A stretch of DNA of 64,000 bases from the NCBI GenBank assembly GCA_002067205.1, contig MVQL01000209.1:62001-126000 (forward strand), given 5' to 3'. The notes below the pieces were generated by a model, which was given only the letters and a program-made list of their open reading frames with translations, did no database searches and was not told where the DNA came from. A program made the translations under genes and the position numbers. Shown in pieces: positions 37,400 to 46,774 of the stretch. The stretch is from Pelotomaculum sp. PtaB.Bin104 (lineage in GTDB: Bacteria; Bacillota; Desulfotomaculia; Desulfotomaculales; Pelotomaculaceae). Positions within the stretch are counted from its first letter, which is position 1. Every line of letters begins with the position of its first letter.

Positions 37400-37518
37400 G
37401 ACGAAATGTCCCTCCTACCATACTGCCCTATATTATACAACAAAATAAGCCACTTTAAGTGGCATATTTTGTTTCAGAAGCATATTTCCCGATCAATTTT
37501 TATGGGTGCGCTCAAGAA

Positions 37519-37716
37519 TTAAATCACATCATTGACAATGTTTGCACTGCTTGCATCACGCTTGCGAATAATCCCTTCCACCCTTGTGGCAGCCTTTGTT
37601 ATGCTATTTCGCTGTAACTTATCGGTCCGGTTGCGCATATGCCTAGTGGCCTTTGACATAGCCATCAGCGCCAGCGCAGCAGCCCCAATGCCAGCAATTG
37701 TACGGTATGATAACAT
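37519..37716 (-). CDS. Small membrane-anchored protein
   Basis: A 65-residue protein with one N-terminal hydrophobic helix (TIAGIGAAALALMAMSKA) and a basic cytoplasmic tail, similar in layout to DUF3918/YtxH-type proteins. ATG 37716 is chosen because GGGAGG lies 7 bases upstream; the frame up to 37806 lacks a site. Function unknown. Confidence 0.6.
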   Translation of the reverse strand: MLSYRTIAGIGAAALALMAMSKATRHMRNRTDKLQRNSITKAATRVEGIIRKRDASSANIVNDVI

Positions 37717-37863
37717 TCTTTGTCCTCCCGTCATCAACAGTTTCTCTATATTTTTCGCCCTCTGGGCGCAAATTATACCAGATTGCAAACCACCTATCGA
37801 ACACAAACAAGGTTTAGGCTACCAACATAGCCATACAAGTACGTGATGACCAAGAGAATTTCC

Positions 37864-37892
37864 TTGACAGCTGATCGTGACAAAAATAAAAT
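37864..37892 (+). promoter_or_regulatory. Sigma-A promoter of the fdhE-tat-fdh cluster
   Basis: TTGACA (37864-37869), a 17-base spacer, and TAAAAT (37887-37892), 45 bases before fdhE. Confidence 0.75.
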
Positions 37893-37937
37893 AATAATTG
37901 ATCCAAATTAATATGAAGAAAGAGAGCGGACAATAAC

Positions 37938-38717
37938 ATGTTAAGCAACGTCCAGCAGTCGCTAGCAGATTTTTACTCCGATTTGAATAAAATATCATTA
38001 CCTGAGGACGCAATTAAATATTCTGAACCGCTCCAAAAGGTTTTAACATCAGAAAAGGAGCAAGCAATGCCCCTTATTAAACTATGTCCTCCCCGGGTTA
38101 ATGCAACTGAATTTTTCCGCGTGCTGCAGCAAGTTGCCGGCATAATTCGAGAAAAACATCCTGAAATGGGTAATGAGCTGTCAATAATTGAGGCCGCTCT
38201 ACCTATTGAAAAAGTTGAGCAAGAACTGTTTGCAGCACAGGCATTTGTACCGGACATCAACCTGTTAACTAGTCAGAAGCTTGATTTGCCGCCAGAAACT
38301 TTCGGCTTTTTGCTAAATCACACTATCAAGCCCTTTATAGTTCAGTATGCCCAAAAAGTCACGCAACTCCGTGACCTTGACCAATGGCTCCACGGTAATT
38401 GCCCGGTTTGCGGGAGCCGGCCAACTTTTTCACTGCTTGATAAAGAAGATGGCAAACGATATCTTTACTGTGGCTTATGTGAAGTGAAATGGCGATTCCA
38501 ACGCTTGGGCTGCCCCTTCTGTCTTAATAGTGAATCGCAATTTTTCACAGCGGAGGGAATGGAAAAATACCGGGTTTATTTCTGTGATCACTGCCACGGC
38601 TACATTAAAACTCTTGATGAGAGAAAAGCAGGCGGCGAAGAAATAGATTTGTTCTGGGAAGATATTAAAACGGTACCACTGGATATTTTAGCTATAAAGG
38701 AAGGCTACTGTAAATAA
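37938..38717 (+). CDS. fdhE: Formate dehydrogenase accessory protein FdhE
   Basis: A 259-residue FdhE homologue. The C-terminal half has four CxxC pairs (CPVCGS, CGLC, CPFCLN, CDHCHG) that bind iron in the E. coli protein; the N-terminal half is helical. FdhE is required for maturation and export competence of Tat-dependent respiratory formate dehydrogenases. It opens the cluster that contains tatA, tatC and the dehydrogenase itself, with a good promoter just upstream. Confidence 0.9.
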   Translation: MLSNVQQSLADFYSDLNKISLPEDAIKYSEPLQKVLTSEKEQAMPLIKLCPPRVNATEFFRVLQQVAGIIREKHPEMGNELSIIEAALPIEKVEQELFAAQAFVPDINLLTSQKLDLPPETFGFLLNHTIKPFIVQYAQKVTQLRDLDQWLHGNCPVCGSRPTFSLLDKEDGKRYLYCGLCEVKWRFQRLGCPFCLNSESQFFTAEGMEKYRVYFCDHCHGYIKTLDERKAGGEEIDLFWEDIKTVPLDILAIKEGYCK

Positions 38718-38840
38718 CCTGTGGAACAACCGGCAATAAACGCTTGAAGGGCAATTAAAAATAATATTAACCAGCAGGATTTTCAGATGTGTATGTCGTA
38801 TTACATTTTAATGAAAGACATGGAAAGGAGGTAAAGAATA

Positions 38841-39053
38841 ATGCCGCATATTGGCGCAACAGAGTTGATTTTAGTTTTAGCCCTGGCCCTGATTATTTTT
38901 GGCCCTGGCAAATTACCGGATCTGGGTAAAGCAGTTGGAAAAACCATTAAGGAATTCAGGCGTTCATCAAATGAAATCATGGAAGAAACTGTAACAAGCA
39001 ACGGCGGAGCCGAACCAGAGGGTCAACAGGCAATCAAAGCATTAAAAAGCTAA
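38841..39053 (+). CDS. tatA: Sec-independent protein translocase TatA
   Basis: A 70-residue TatA: a short N-terminal helix (ELILVLALALIIFGPGKLP) with the FGPGKLP hinge and an amphipathic helix LGKAVGKTIKEFRR, followed by a polar tail. It forms the translocation pore for folded proteins. AGGAGGT precedes ATG 38841. It sits directly before tatC and the Tat-dependent formate dehydrogenase. Confidence 0.93.
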   Translation: MPHIGATELILVLALALIIFGPGKLPDLGKAVGKTIKEFRRSSNEIMEETVTSNGGAEPEGQQAIKALKS

Positions 39054-39101
39054 TTAGCAGCATCAATTTTAGCAGCACAATATCTAGCGGGGGATAAACA
39101 A

Positions 39102-39860
39102 GTGGCTAATAATACCGGTGAAATGCCTGTTATGGAGCACCTCGAAGAGTTGCGGCGGGTGTTAATTGTTTCAATTATAAGCACAACAATTATGGCTGTG
39201 GTCGCTTATTTTTTTTGTGACCGGATATTGGCTGTATTGCTGGAGCCTTTGACAAAATTGGACCAAAAGGTCTATTTTACCGGAATTACCGAAGCTGTCT
39301 TTGTTAAAATTAAATTATCTTTTTTTGCTGGTTTTATAGCTGCCCTGCCAGTCATTTTATGGCAAGTTTGGAGCTTTATTGTTCCAGCGCTCAAAAAAAA
39401 CGAGAGGGTTTATTTTACCCTCTTTGTTTTTATATCTTTTATTTGTTTTTTTGGCGGTGTAATATTTGGATTTTTAGGGGTATTCCGCATGGGCGTAATG
39501 TTCCTGCTCCAGTTTGCCGGTCCTGAGCTGTTTCCTATGCTTACTATTGACAAGTATATATCCTTTACCATCTCTTTTCTTTTACCATTCGGGCTTGTAT
39601 TTGAATTCCCCTTAATCAGCTTTATTCTTGCCAGGTTAGGATTACTCTCTTATAGTTTTTTAGCTAAAAACCGGCGGTACGCTATTTTGGTGATCGTGTT
39701 GATTTCAGCAATGATTACTCCAACCCCTGACATAATCACCTGCTTAATCGTTAGCGGCCCCATCTATTTGCTCTTTGAATTTAGCGCTTTAATAGTACGC
39801 GTCGTTGAGCGGCGTCTTGCCCGCAAGAAGCAGCGCGAAGAACTCGCAGGGCTTGTTTAG
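39102..39860 (+). CDS. tatC: Sec-independent protein translocase TatC
   Basis: A 252-residue TatC with six membrane helices. The conserved N-terminal MEHLEELRRVL recognises the twin-arginine signal; the periplasmic region contains FIVPALKKNER and the later part ITPTPDIITCLIVSGPIYLLFE is typical. No separate tatB is present, as usual in Firmicutes. The start is GTG 39102 with GGGGGA. It likely serves the formate dehydrogenase encoded next. Confidence 0.95.
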   Translation: MANNTGEMPVMEHLEELRRVLIVSIISTTIMAVVAYFFCDRILAVLLEPLTKLDQKVYFTGITEAVFVKIKLSFFAGFIAALPVILWQVWSFIVPALKKNERVYFTLFVFISFICFFGGVIFGFLGVFRMGVMFLLQFAGPELFPMLTIDKYISFTISFLLPFGLVFEFPLISFILARLGLLSYSFLAKNRRYAILVIVLISAMITPTPDIITCLIVSGPIYLLFEFSALIVRVVERRLARKKQREELAGLV

Positions 39861-39986
39861 CAATAAAGGTACAAGTAGAGAAAAATTTAAATCTTATTCC
39901 CCTGAAAAGAGGTGAAATCAGAGTTTAGATATTATAGGGTATAGAGGGTTTTTATAAGTTTTTAGGTGGAGGAGGTTGAAATTGCG

Positions 39987-42900
39987 ATGAAAAATCTTAG
40001 TCGCCGGGATTTCTTAAAGTATTTAGGTCTTGGTGCAACTGGGACTGCCCTATTTGAAGCAGCAAATACCCCTTCGGCTCTAGCCAGCACAGCAGTAGAC
40101 AAATTGCCGACTTTTGCAGTAGAGCTTAAGACTAAAATGGCAAAAGAAACCGCTTCTGTTTGTGCTTTTTGCGGCTGTGGCTGTGGACTTATTGTTTATG
40201 CTGAAGGTGACCGGATTACTCATATCGAAGGTGACCCGGACAACCCTAATAACGAAGGGTCAATGTGTTGCAAGGGTATCTCTCTGGGTGACAGCAATAC
40301 CATCGTTAATCAAAATCACAAGCGGGTACTTAACGACAAACGTGTAACAGAAGTGATGTACCGCGCACCGGGCAGCAGTCAATGGGAAATAAAAAGTTGG
40401 GACTGGGCCCTTTCTGAAATAGCCAAGAGAGTCAAAAAAACGCGTGACGAAAGTTTTGAAGAAAAAGATGCCCAGGGTGTCACGGTAAACCGCACCATGG
40501 CTATCGGACATTTGGGCAGCGCATCTTTGGACAACGAAGAAAACTATGTCTTGCATAAGATGTTGCGCGCACTGGGGGTCATCAACCTTGACCACCACGC
40601 CCGCCTCTGACACTCCACTACCGTGGCCGGTCTGGCCCAATCTTTTGGTAGGGGAACAATGACCAACAGCTTCACCGACTACAAGAACTCAGACGTGTTT
40701 TTAGTAATCGGATCCAACCCAGCTGAAAACCACCCCCAAGTAATGCGGTTTATCGGGATGGCCAGGGAAAAAAGAGGGGCCAAGGTAATAGTTGTTGACC
40801 CCAGGTTTACAAAAACTGCAAGCAAGTCGGATATCTACGCGCCGATCCGCCCGGGGACTGATATTGCTTTTCTTTATGGCATGATGAACTATGCGATTGA
40901 AAACAATCTTTATTTCCATGACTATGTAGTTAACTATACCAACGCCGCTTACTTAGTTGCTCCTGAATACACCTTTACAGACGGAGTCTTTGCCGGATTA
41001 ACAGAAAAAGACGGCAAGTTCAGCTACGACACCAAGAGCTGGCAGTACCAGCTCGATGGAGAAAATGTTAAAAAAGACCTCACTTTGCAGGATCCTCTAT
41101 GTGTATTCCAAATTCTAAAAAAACATGTTTCCCGCTATGATATTAAAACAGTAAGCAACATAACAGGAACTCCCGAGGATACTTACCGGAAAAGCTGTGA
41201 ACTTTTCTGTTCAACAGGAAAACCAGATAAGGCCGGCAACCTGATCTACGCCATGGGCATCACCCAGCATAGTTATGGCGGTCAAAATGTACGGGCAACC
41301 GCTATGCTGCAATTGTTACTGGGCAACATCGGGATTCTTGGCGGCGGCGTTAACGCTCAGCGGGGCGAGTCAAACGTGCAGGGTTCAACAGACCAGGGCA
41401 TGCTTTACGGCAATTACCCAGGCTATCTCAACTGTGCCAACGCAACTCTTAACCCCACGTTAAAGGACTACCTGGAAAAAGAAACTCCTAAGGCCAGCTA
41501 CTGGACCAATAGGCCAAAGTTCTTCATCAGTATGTTAAAAGCCTGGTATGGTGACAAAGCCACCAAAGAAAACGACTTCTGTTATGACTACCTGCCCAAA
41601 CATGACGGCAAAGACCACTCCCACATGGCCATGTTCCAAGCAATGTCAGAGGGTAAAATGAAAGGGTTCTTTGCCTGGGGGCAAAACCCGGCAGTAGGCG
41701 GTCCCACCGCGAAAACTGCCCGCGAGGCTTTGGCCAAGCTGGAATGGATGGTCAGTGTTGACTTGTTCCAGACTGAAACAGCGACTTTCTGGAAGCGCCC
41801 CGGCGTCAACCCGGCTGATATCAAAACCGAGGTATTCATGTTGCCGGCAGCTTTTTCGTATGAAAAAGAAGGTACTGTGGCCAATAGCTCAAGATGGATT
41901 CAATGGCGCTGGAAAGCTGTAGAACCACCCGGACAGGCAAAAAGCGATCTTTGGATCGGAGATGCTTTGATGAGGGCCATCCGCAAAGAATACCAGTCAG
42001 GCGGCAAGTTCCCTGAACCGATTCTAAACATGGTTTGGAACTATGAGCCTGACCAGCACGGTGAACCTGATATTATGCAGGTAGCCAAGGAAATGAACGG
42101 ATACCTGGTGGCGGACGGTACCACCCTGGATTCGTTTGCCAAGCTCAAAGATGATGGCTCTACAGCCTGCGGAGTATGGATCTACACCGGATATATGTTC
42201 GTAGACCCGGTCCTGAAAGTGCCAGCTTCAATGAGACGCAACCGCGAGGACAAGACCGGTCTAGGCTTCTTCTCGAAATGGTCCTTTGCCTGGCCGCTGA
42301 ACCGGCGCGTTGTTTACAACCGCTGCTCGGCAGACCCGGCGGGCAAGCCGTGGGACCCGACAAGAATGGTAGTATCCTGGGATGGCACCAATTGGGTTAA
42401 CAACGATGTGCCTGACTTTGGCTTTAAAGACGCCACCACCGGCGAGCAAATTCCGCCGGAAATATCAGCGTCTAACCCGTTCATCATGAATGTTGAGGGT
42501 CAGGGACGGCTGTTTGCTCCAACCGGCATGAAAGACGGGCCGATGCCGGAGCACTACGAGCCGATTGAAAGCCCAGTCAACAATTTGATTAGCAAACAGC
42601 AGAATAATCCGGTAGCGGCAAAATATAAAGGCGAATTTGCCAAAATAGCGCAAACTGCCGGCACGGAGTTTCCATATATAGCCACGACACACCGTCTGGT
42701 GGAGCATTACCAGAGCGGCGCCGTGACTAGGAGTTGCCCCATGCTGGCCGAACTGATGCCGGAAATGTTCGCGACCATCTCCAGCAACCTGGCCAATAAA
42801 ATTGGCGTTAAGCCTGGTGACATAGTTGCAGTCAGCTCTGCACGCGGTGAAATCCAGTGTAAGGTCAACGTTTTGCCGATTATTAAGACATTTAAAGTGC

Positions 42901-43058
42901 AGGGTAAAGAGCTTGAATTGATTGGGCTCCCCTGGCACTGGGGTTATCAGGGACTGGCAACGGGCAGTACGGCCAATGACTTGACGCCCTCTGTTGGAGA
43001 CCCCAACACAATGATCCCGGAATATAAAGCGTTTCTATGCAATATAAAGAAAGCGTAG
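39987..43058 (+). CDS. fdhA: Formate dehydrogenase catalytic subunit, selenocysteine-containing
   Basis: A 1023-residue molybdopterin enzyme read through an in-frame TGA at 40608-40610 as Sec208 (context DHHARL-Sec-HSTTVAGLAQSFG, the FdnG active-site pattern). A Tat signal (LSRRDFLKYLGLGATG) exports it. A [4Fe-4S] site is formed by CAFCGCGCGL and GSMCCKG. The molybdopterin-binding domains follow, ending in the dinucleotide-binding domain from about residue 900. A SECIS hairpin lies right after the TGA. ATG 39987 is chosen for the Tat signal, with GGAGGAGG upstream. It forms a complex with FdhB and the NrfD-like subunit. Confidence 0.95.
40608..40645 (+). promoter_or_regulatory. Bacterial SECIS element for Sec208
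   Basis: Immediately 3' of the UGA, GGCC (40625-40628) and GGCC (40634-40637) close an apical loop GGUCU, identical in loop sequence to the E. coli fdnG/fdhF SelB-binding hairpin. It directs selenocysteine insertion. Confidence 0.85.
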
Positions 43059-43107
43059 TCGATCAAACTAAGCACACTTATTTTATGTAGAAACCGGAGG
43101 TGTAATA

Positions 43108-43968
43108 ATGTCCAAAGGTGTTTTGGTCGACGTCACCAAATGTATAGGATGCCGGAGTTGCATGGTATCCTGCAAATCCTGGAACGACTTGCCGGCCGAT
43201 GTCGATAAAAGCAAATTTAGCAACAACTGGGACTCACCAGGAAAAACAAATGCAAATACCTGGACTGTAGTAAACTCCTTTATAATTGAAGAGAACAATC
43301 AAGTTAAGTGGCGTTTTGTAAAGAGACAATGCATGCACTGCGCTGAGCCTGCCTGTGAGTCGGCTTGCTTTACTCACTCTTTTGTCAAAACCAAAGAAGG
43401 TGCGGTAATTTATAAGCCAACTGAATTAAATCAGGATTATTGCGTTGGCTGCCGGTACTGCATGATCGCCTGTCCCTTTGGAGTCCCTTCTTTTCAATGG
43501 GATAAGCCGCTTCCTTTTGTACAAAAGTGTAAATTTTGTTATGACCGCATGAAGGAAGAAGGCCTGGAACCTGCCTGCGTCACAGCATGCCCGACGGGCA
43601 CCCTGAAATATGGTGAAAGAGAAGAACTGCTGGCCGAAGCAAAACAAAGAATAAACAGCAATCCCAACTACATTAAGGCGGTTTACGGGGAAAAGGAATA
43701 CGGAGGAACCTCCTGGATGTATATTTCCGACGTACCCTTTGAACAGCTTGGCTTAAAAACTGAAGCATTTGGGAAGCCTCTCACCACTAGATCTATTCCT
43801 TCACTTACGTGGGACGTGCTTAAATGGACCCCCTATATCTTTGTAGGCTGGGGTGCAATCCTAACCGCCTTACACATCTACACCAAGCGGCGCGCCGAGG
43901 TAGAGCATCATGGAGAAGATATGTATGAAGCCGTCAACACCAAGGAAGGCGACCAGGAAGAAGAATAA
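43108..43968 (+). CDS. fdhB: Formate dehydrogenase iron-sulfur subunit
   Basis: A 286-residue electron-transfer subunit with four ferredoxin-like cysteine groups: CIGCRSCMVSCKSW, CMHCAEPACESAC, CVGCRYCMIACPFG and CKFCYDRM with CVTACPTG. A single C-terminal membrane helix (WTPYIFVGWGAILTALHIY) anchors it. Electrons pass from FdhA through these clusters to the membrane subunit encoded 25 bases downstream. ATG 43108 has GGAGGTG. Confidence 0.94.
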   Translation: MSKGVLVDVTKCIGCRSCMVSCKSWNDLPADVDKSKFSNNWDSPGKTNANTWTVVNSFIIEENNQVKWRFVKRQCMHCAEPACESACFTHSFVKTKEGAVIYKPTELNQDYCVGCRYCMIACPFGVPSFQWDKPLPFVQKCKFCYDRMKEEGLEPACVTACPTGTLKYGEREELLAEAKQRINSNPNYIKAVYGEKEYGGTSWMYISDVPFEQLGLKTEAFGKPLTTRSIPSLTWDVLKWTPYIFVGWGAILTALHIYTKRRAEVEHHGEDMYEAVNTKEGDQEEE

Positions 43969-43993
43969 TATGATTTAGGTGGAGGTGATTATT

Positions 43994-45175
43994 ATGCAAA
44001 AAAAGTGGACCTTTAAACTTACCCCTTTTAGAAAAGTATTGCTTGCCCTAGTCGGAATTGCGGTGTTAGTAGCTCTATACCGTCTTTTAGTGGGTCTGGG
44101 ACCCACAACCAATTTAAGTGATGAATGGCCCTGGGGATTATGGATCGGTTTTGACCTGCTTTGCGGCATCGCCCTAGCCGGCGGTGGCTTCAGTACAGCT
44201 CTCATCGTGCACGTTCTGCATAAAGACAAGTACCTGCCGATTGCGCGTGCTGCCCTTTTAACGTCATTGATTGGTTATATCATTTCAATGGTCAGCCTTC
44301 TGATGGATATTGGGCGTTGGACTAATTTTTGGCGGCCCTTTTTCTACTGGGGGTTCCACTCGGTACTATTTGAAGTATTCTGGTGCATTTCACTGTACAC
44401 TACGGTTCAAGTACTGGAATTTGGTGACATATTCCTTGAAAGGGTAAAGATTCTTCCGCTCAAGAAGATCTTAAAGCCTGCGCTGATCCCTTTGACAATA
44501 TTGGGAATTGTTCTGCCGTCCCTGCACCAGTCTTCACTAGGTTCTCTTTTTATCGTTACCGTTGACCGGTTATATCCACTTTGGTGGTCCATGCTGATCC
44601 CGTTCTTCTTTGTATGGTCCGCATTTTTCCTTGGACCAGCCATGGTGACCATAGAAGGTACGCTTGCGGCCAAAGCCTATAACCGGAAGCCTGAGCTGCC
44701 TGTATTTCAGAGCCTTACTAAAGTAACCATGTGGATGTTGATTGTGTACCTGATCGTTAAAATTTTTGACCTGAATTACCGCGGTGTTACCGATATGGCC
44801 TTTAATGGTTCCTTTGAAAGCAATATGTTCCTGATTGAAATGATTGCTTTTGTAATCGTACCGATTATCATGTACGCCATTCCAGCTATTCGAACTAAGC
44901 TCTGGGGAGTTGTCACAGCCTCAGTGCTGGTCGTAGTAGGCGTTGTTTTCAACCGGATGAATGTGGTATTTACCGGATATGCCAACAGCGTGCCGGGTGC
45001 CAGTTACTTCCCCAGCATCTTCGAATGGATGCTAACCATCGGCATGTGGAGTGGACTAATTCTAGCTTACTTGTTCGTTGTAGAGAACTTCCCCATCCTG
45101 GTCACAGAGGAAGCGGAAGATGAAGCAATCGCTGCCGGAGCAGGCATGGCTGCCGGAAAAAGCGTAGAAGCCTAG
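43994..45175 (+). CDS. NrfD/HybB-type membrane subunit
   Basis: A 393-residue protein with about ten membrane helices. The patterns EWPWGLWIGFDLLCGIALAG and DIGRWTNFWRPFFYWGFHS identify the NrfD/PsrC/HybB family, heme-free quinone-interacting subunits. It takes the place of the cytochrome b subunit FdnI of E. coli and should link FdhAB to the menaquinone pool. ATG 43994 is preceded by GGAGGTG. A strong terminator follows the gene. Confidence 0.9.
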   Translation: MQKKWTFKLTPFRKVLLALVGIAVLVALYRLLVGLGPTTNLSDEWPWGLWIGFDLLCGIALAGGGFSTALIVHVLHKDKYLPIARAALLTSLIGYIISMVSLLMDIGRWTNFWRPFFYWGFHSVLFEVFWCISLYTTVQVLEFGDIFLERVKILPLKKILKPALIPLTILGIVLPSLHQSSLGSLFIVTVDRLYPLWWSMLIPFFFVWSAFFLGPAMVTIEGTLAAKAYNRKPELPVFQSLTKVTMWMLIVYLIVKIFDLNYRGVTDMAFNGSFESNMFLIEMIAFVIVPIIMYAIPAIRTKLWGVVTASVLVVVGVVFNRMNVVFTGYANSVPGASYFPSIFEWMLTIGMWSGLILAYLFVVENFPILVTEEAEDEAIAAGAGMAAGKSVEA

Positions 45176-45207
45176 AATAACGATCTCTCATCACATGATC
45201 AAAAAAA

Positions 45208-45248
45208 TAGAAAAATAAGGGGGATCGTTGCTCCCCCTTATTTTTCTA
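45208..45248 (+). terminator. Terminator of the fdh operon
   Basis: GAAAAATAAGGGGGA pairs with TCCCCCTTATTTTTC around a 7-base loop, with U residues in and after the 3' arm; 33 bases beyond the NrfD-like stop. Confidence 0.9.
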
Positions 45249-45356
45249 TTACAATTTGGCAATATATAATAAACTCATAATCATAAACTCAATAATCCCG
45301 AACCATTATCCAAAGATTGTGGTTTTATGTTCCATCATCACGCCTTCAAAAAGCTA

Positions 45357-45379
45357 AAAGTGCGTTTTTAACGCACTTT
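45357..45379 (-). terminator. Terminator of the second tatA
   Basis: AAAGTGCGT / ACGCACTTT stem with a 5-base loop; on the minus strand it is followed by TTAGCTTTTTG. It lies 60 bases past the tatA stop. Confidence 0.6.
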
Positions 45380-45438
45380 ATAACAGGTTACCTTCCTTGT
45401 GCTAAATTCAATTCCTAACAAATAAATGAGACTACAAA

Positions 45439-45660
45439 TTAAGCTTTTTTCTGAACAATTTCAGTAGCTTTCTTTATTTCTTCTTTTACTTCTTCTGTAG
45501 CACTGGTTACCTCGTTAATGCTGGAAAGTGATGCTCTGCGGAATTCGTTAAAGGTTTTGCCTAAAGATTTGCCTACTTCCGGCAGCTTTCGCGGTCCAAA
45601 AATAACCAGGGCAACTACTAGAATTAATATTAACTCGGACATTCCCAAATTAGGAAACAT
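45439..45660 (-). CDS. tatA: Second TatA/TatE-like translocase subunit
   Basis: A 73-residue TatA-family protein: helix SELILILVVALVIFGPRKLP, hinge FGPRKLP, amphipathic LGKSLGKTFNEFRR, then an acidic/lysine tail. It differs from the TatA at 38841 in the hinge (PR for PG) and tail, so the two copies may form pores of different specificity. Start ATG 45660 follows AGGGAGGG. It faces the fdh operon convergently. Confidence 0.9.
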   Translation of the reverse strand: MFPNLGMSELILILVVALVIFGPRKLPEVGKSLGKTFNEFRRASLSSINEVTSATEEVKEEIKKATEIVQKKA

Positions 45661-45779
45661 GATTTTCCCTCCCTAAAAATCCTACAATTTCTCTTAGGTG
45701 CTCTTATAATGATACATCGCTATATTAGTATTTCGCTGTATTCAAGGAAATCTCCTGCTATGGTGATAATAAAAGCAGA

Positions 45780-46535
45780 TCAACGGGAGGGTTCTGCAAT
45801 AGCGGACTTTGGTTGGGCAAAATATCGTACTATGCCGGCATAAATAGCCCAGGCCACTTTACTCTGGTATTGCTGGTCAAGCATCAACTTTTCTTCCCGG
45901 GGATTAGTTATAAAGCCGATTTCGACAATGGTACTGGGCATTTTGGTCATTCGGTTGGCAAAATAATCAACTTGTTGGGTCTTGCGGCCTTGGTTAGCCA
46001 GAAACCGGTTACATTCATTTTGGATTGCCATGGCAAGCTTTTTGCTTTCTTCCGATCCTGGTTGACAAAAGGTCTGTGCACCGTCTTCACGCGGATTGGG
46101 GAAACTATTCACGTGAACACTTACGAAAACATCCGCTCTCCGGCTGTTTGCCAACTCGACCCTGCGGGTCAAGTCCTGAATTTTTGCCGAATAAGTATAA
46201 TTAACTCCGGGATCACTGAGTTCCTGGTCAGTTTCCCTGGTTAACACCGCTTCAGCGCCGGCCTCTCTTAAAATCGATGCCAGTTTTTTGGAAACGTCCA
46301 GCACGATATCCTTCTCATGAACACCCATAGAACCTAATGCGCCTGGATCTAACCCCCCATGTCCAGGGTCAATGACGATCAACTTGTTGGCTACTGTCCA
46401 GGATAGAGCAGAAATAGCTGGTTCTTCATAACGGGAAGACACTCTCTGAAACCCGATTACAAGTAATGCAATCAGCAGTGACAAAGCCAAGATACATCCT
46501 TTTTTTACATAAACAATATGTAGAATTTTATGCAA
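45780..46535 (-). CDS. cwlD: N-acetylmuramoyl-L-alanine amidase, CwlD-like
   Basis: A 251-residue Amidase_3 enzyme. An N-terminal membrane helix (ILALSLLIALLVIGF) exports it; zinc residues lie in VIDPGHGGLDPGALG, the Glu after it (GVHEKDIVLD) and SVHVNSFPN, and the catalytic Glu in STIVEIGFITN. Size and the single domain fit CwlD, which makes muramic-delta-lactam in the spore cortex, in line with a spore former. The start is TTG 46535. Confidence 0.87.
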   Translation of the reverse strand: MHKILHIVYVKKGCILALSLLIALLVIGFQRVSSRYEEPAISALSWTVANKLIVIDPGHGGLDPGALGSMGVHEKDIVLDVSKKLASILREAGAEAVLTRETDQELSDPGVNYTYSAKIQDLTRRVELANSRRADVFVSVHVNSFPNPREDGAQTFCQPGSEESKKLAMAIQNECNRFLANQGRKTQQVDYFANRMTKMPSTIVEIGFITNPREEKLMLDQQYQSKVAWAIYAGIVRYFAQPKSAIAEPSR

Positions 46536-46606
46536 AAGCCAGCCCCGCCCTTTCTTTTTTTAGAAAGTATGCCGGGCATAAATTAAATATGTGTGATAAA
46601 CAGGAT

Positions 46607-46629
46607 AGCCCCAGCTAAAAGCCAGGGCT
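46607..46629 (-). terminator. Hairpin after the tRNA-like element
   Basis: On the minus strand AGCCCTGGC pairs with GCTGGGGCT (two G-U pairs that would be mismatches on the plus strand), 10 bases after the tRNA-like sequence. It supports minus-strand transcription. Confidence 0.5.
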
Positions 46630-46639
46630 TCCTTTTTTT

Positions 46640-46704
46640 AGGGAAGACACGGAATCGAACCGCGTAGCGGGCTTCAGACCGCGCTTTGTTCCCGACACTC
46701 CCCT
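46640..46704 (-). tRNA. Short tRNA-like element, possibly degenerate tRNA
   Basis: On the minus strand a 7-bp acceptor stem (AGGGGAG / CTTCCCT, one G-U) encloses a perfect TPsiC arm (GCGG-TTCGATT-CCGT). Only about 32 bases lie between the 5' acceptor strand and the T arm, too few for both a D arm and an anticodon arm. A 4-bp stem GCGG/CCGC with an 8-base loop TCTGAAGC stands where the anticodon arm should be, with no clear anticodon. No CCA is encoded. It may be a tRNA remnant. A tRNA-Sec is needed by this organism, but a proper UCA anticodon is not visible on this strand. Confidence 0.4.
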
Positions 46705-46774
46705 ACACCATTATTGTTACATTTAATGTTTGGTGTGTCAATATATTGTAATATTATTGTTCAACCCTCTGCTT

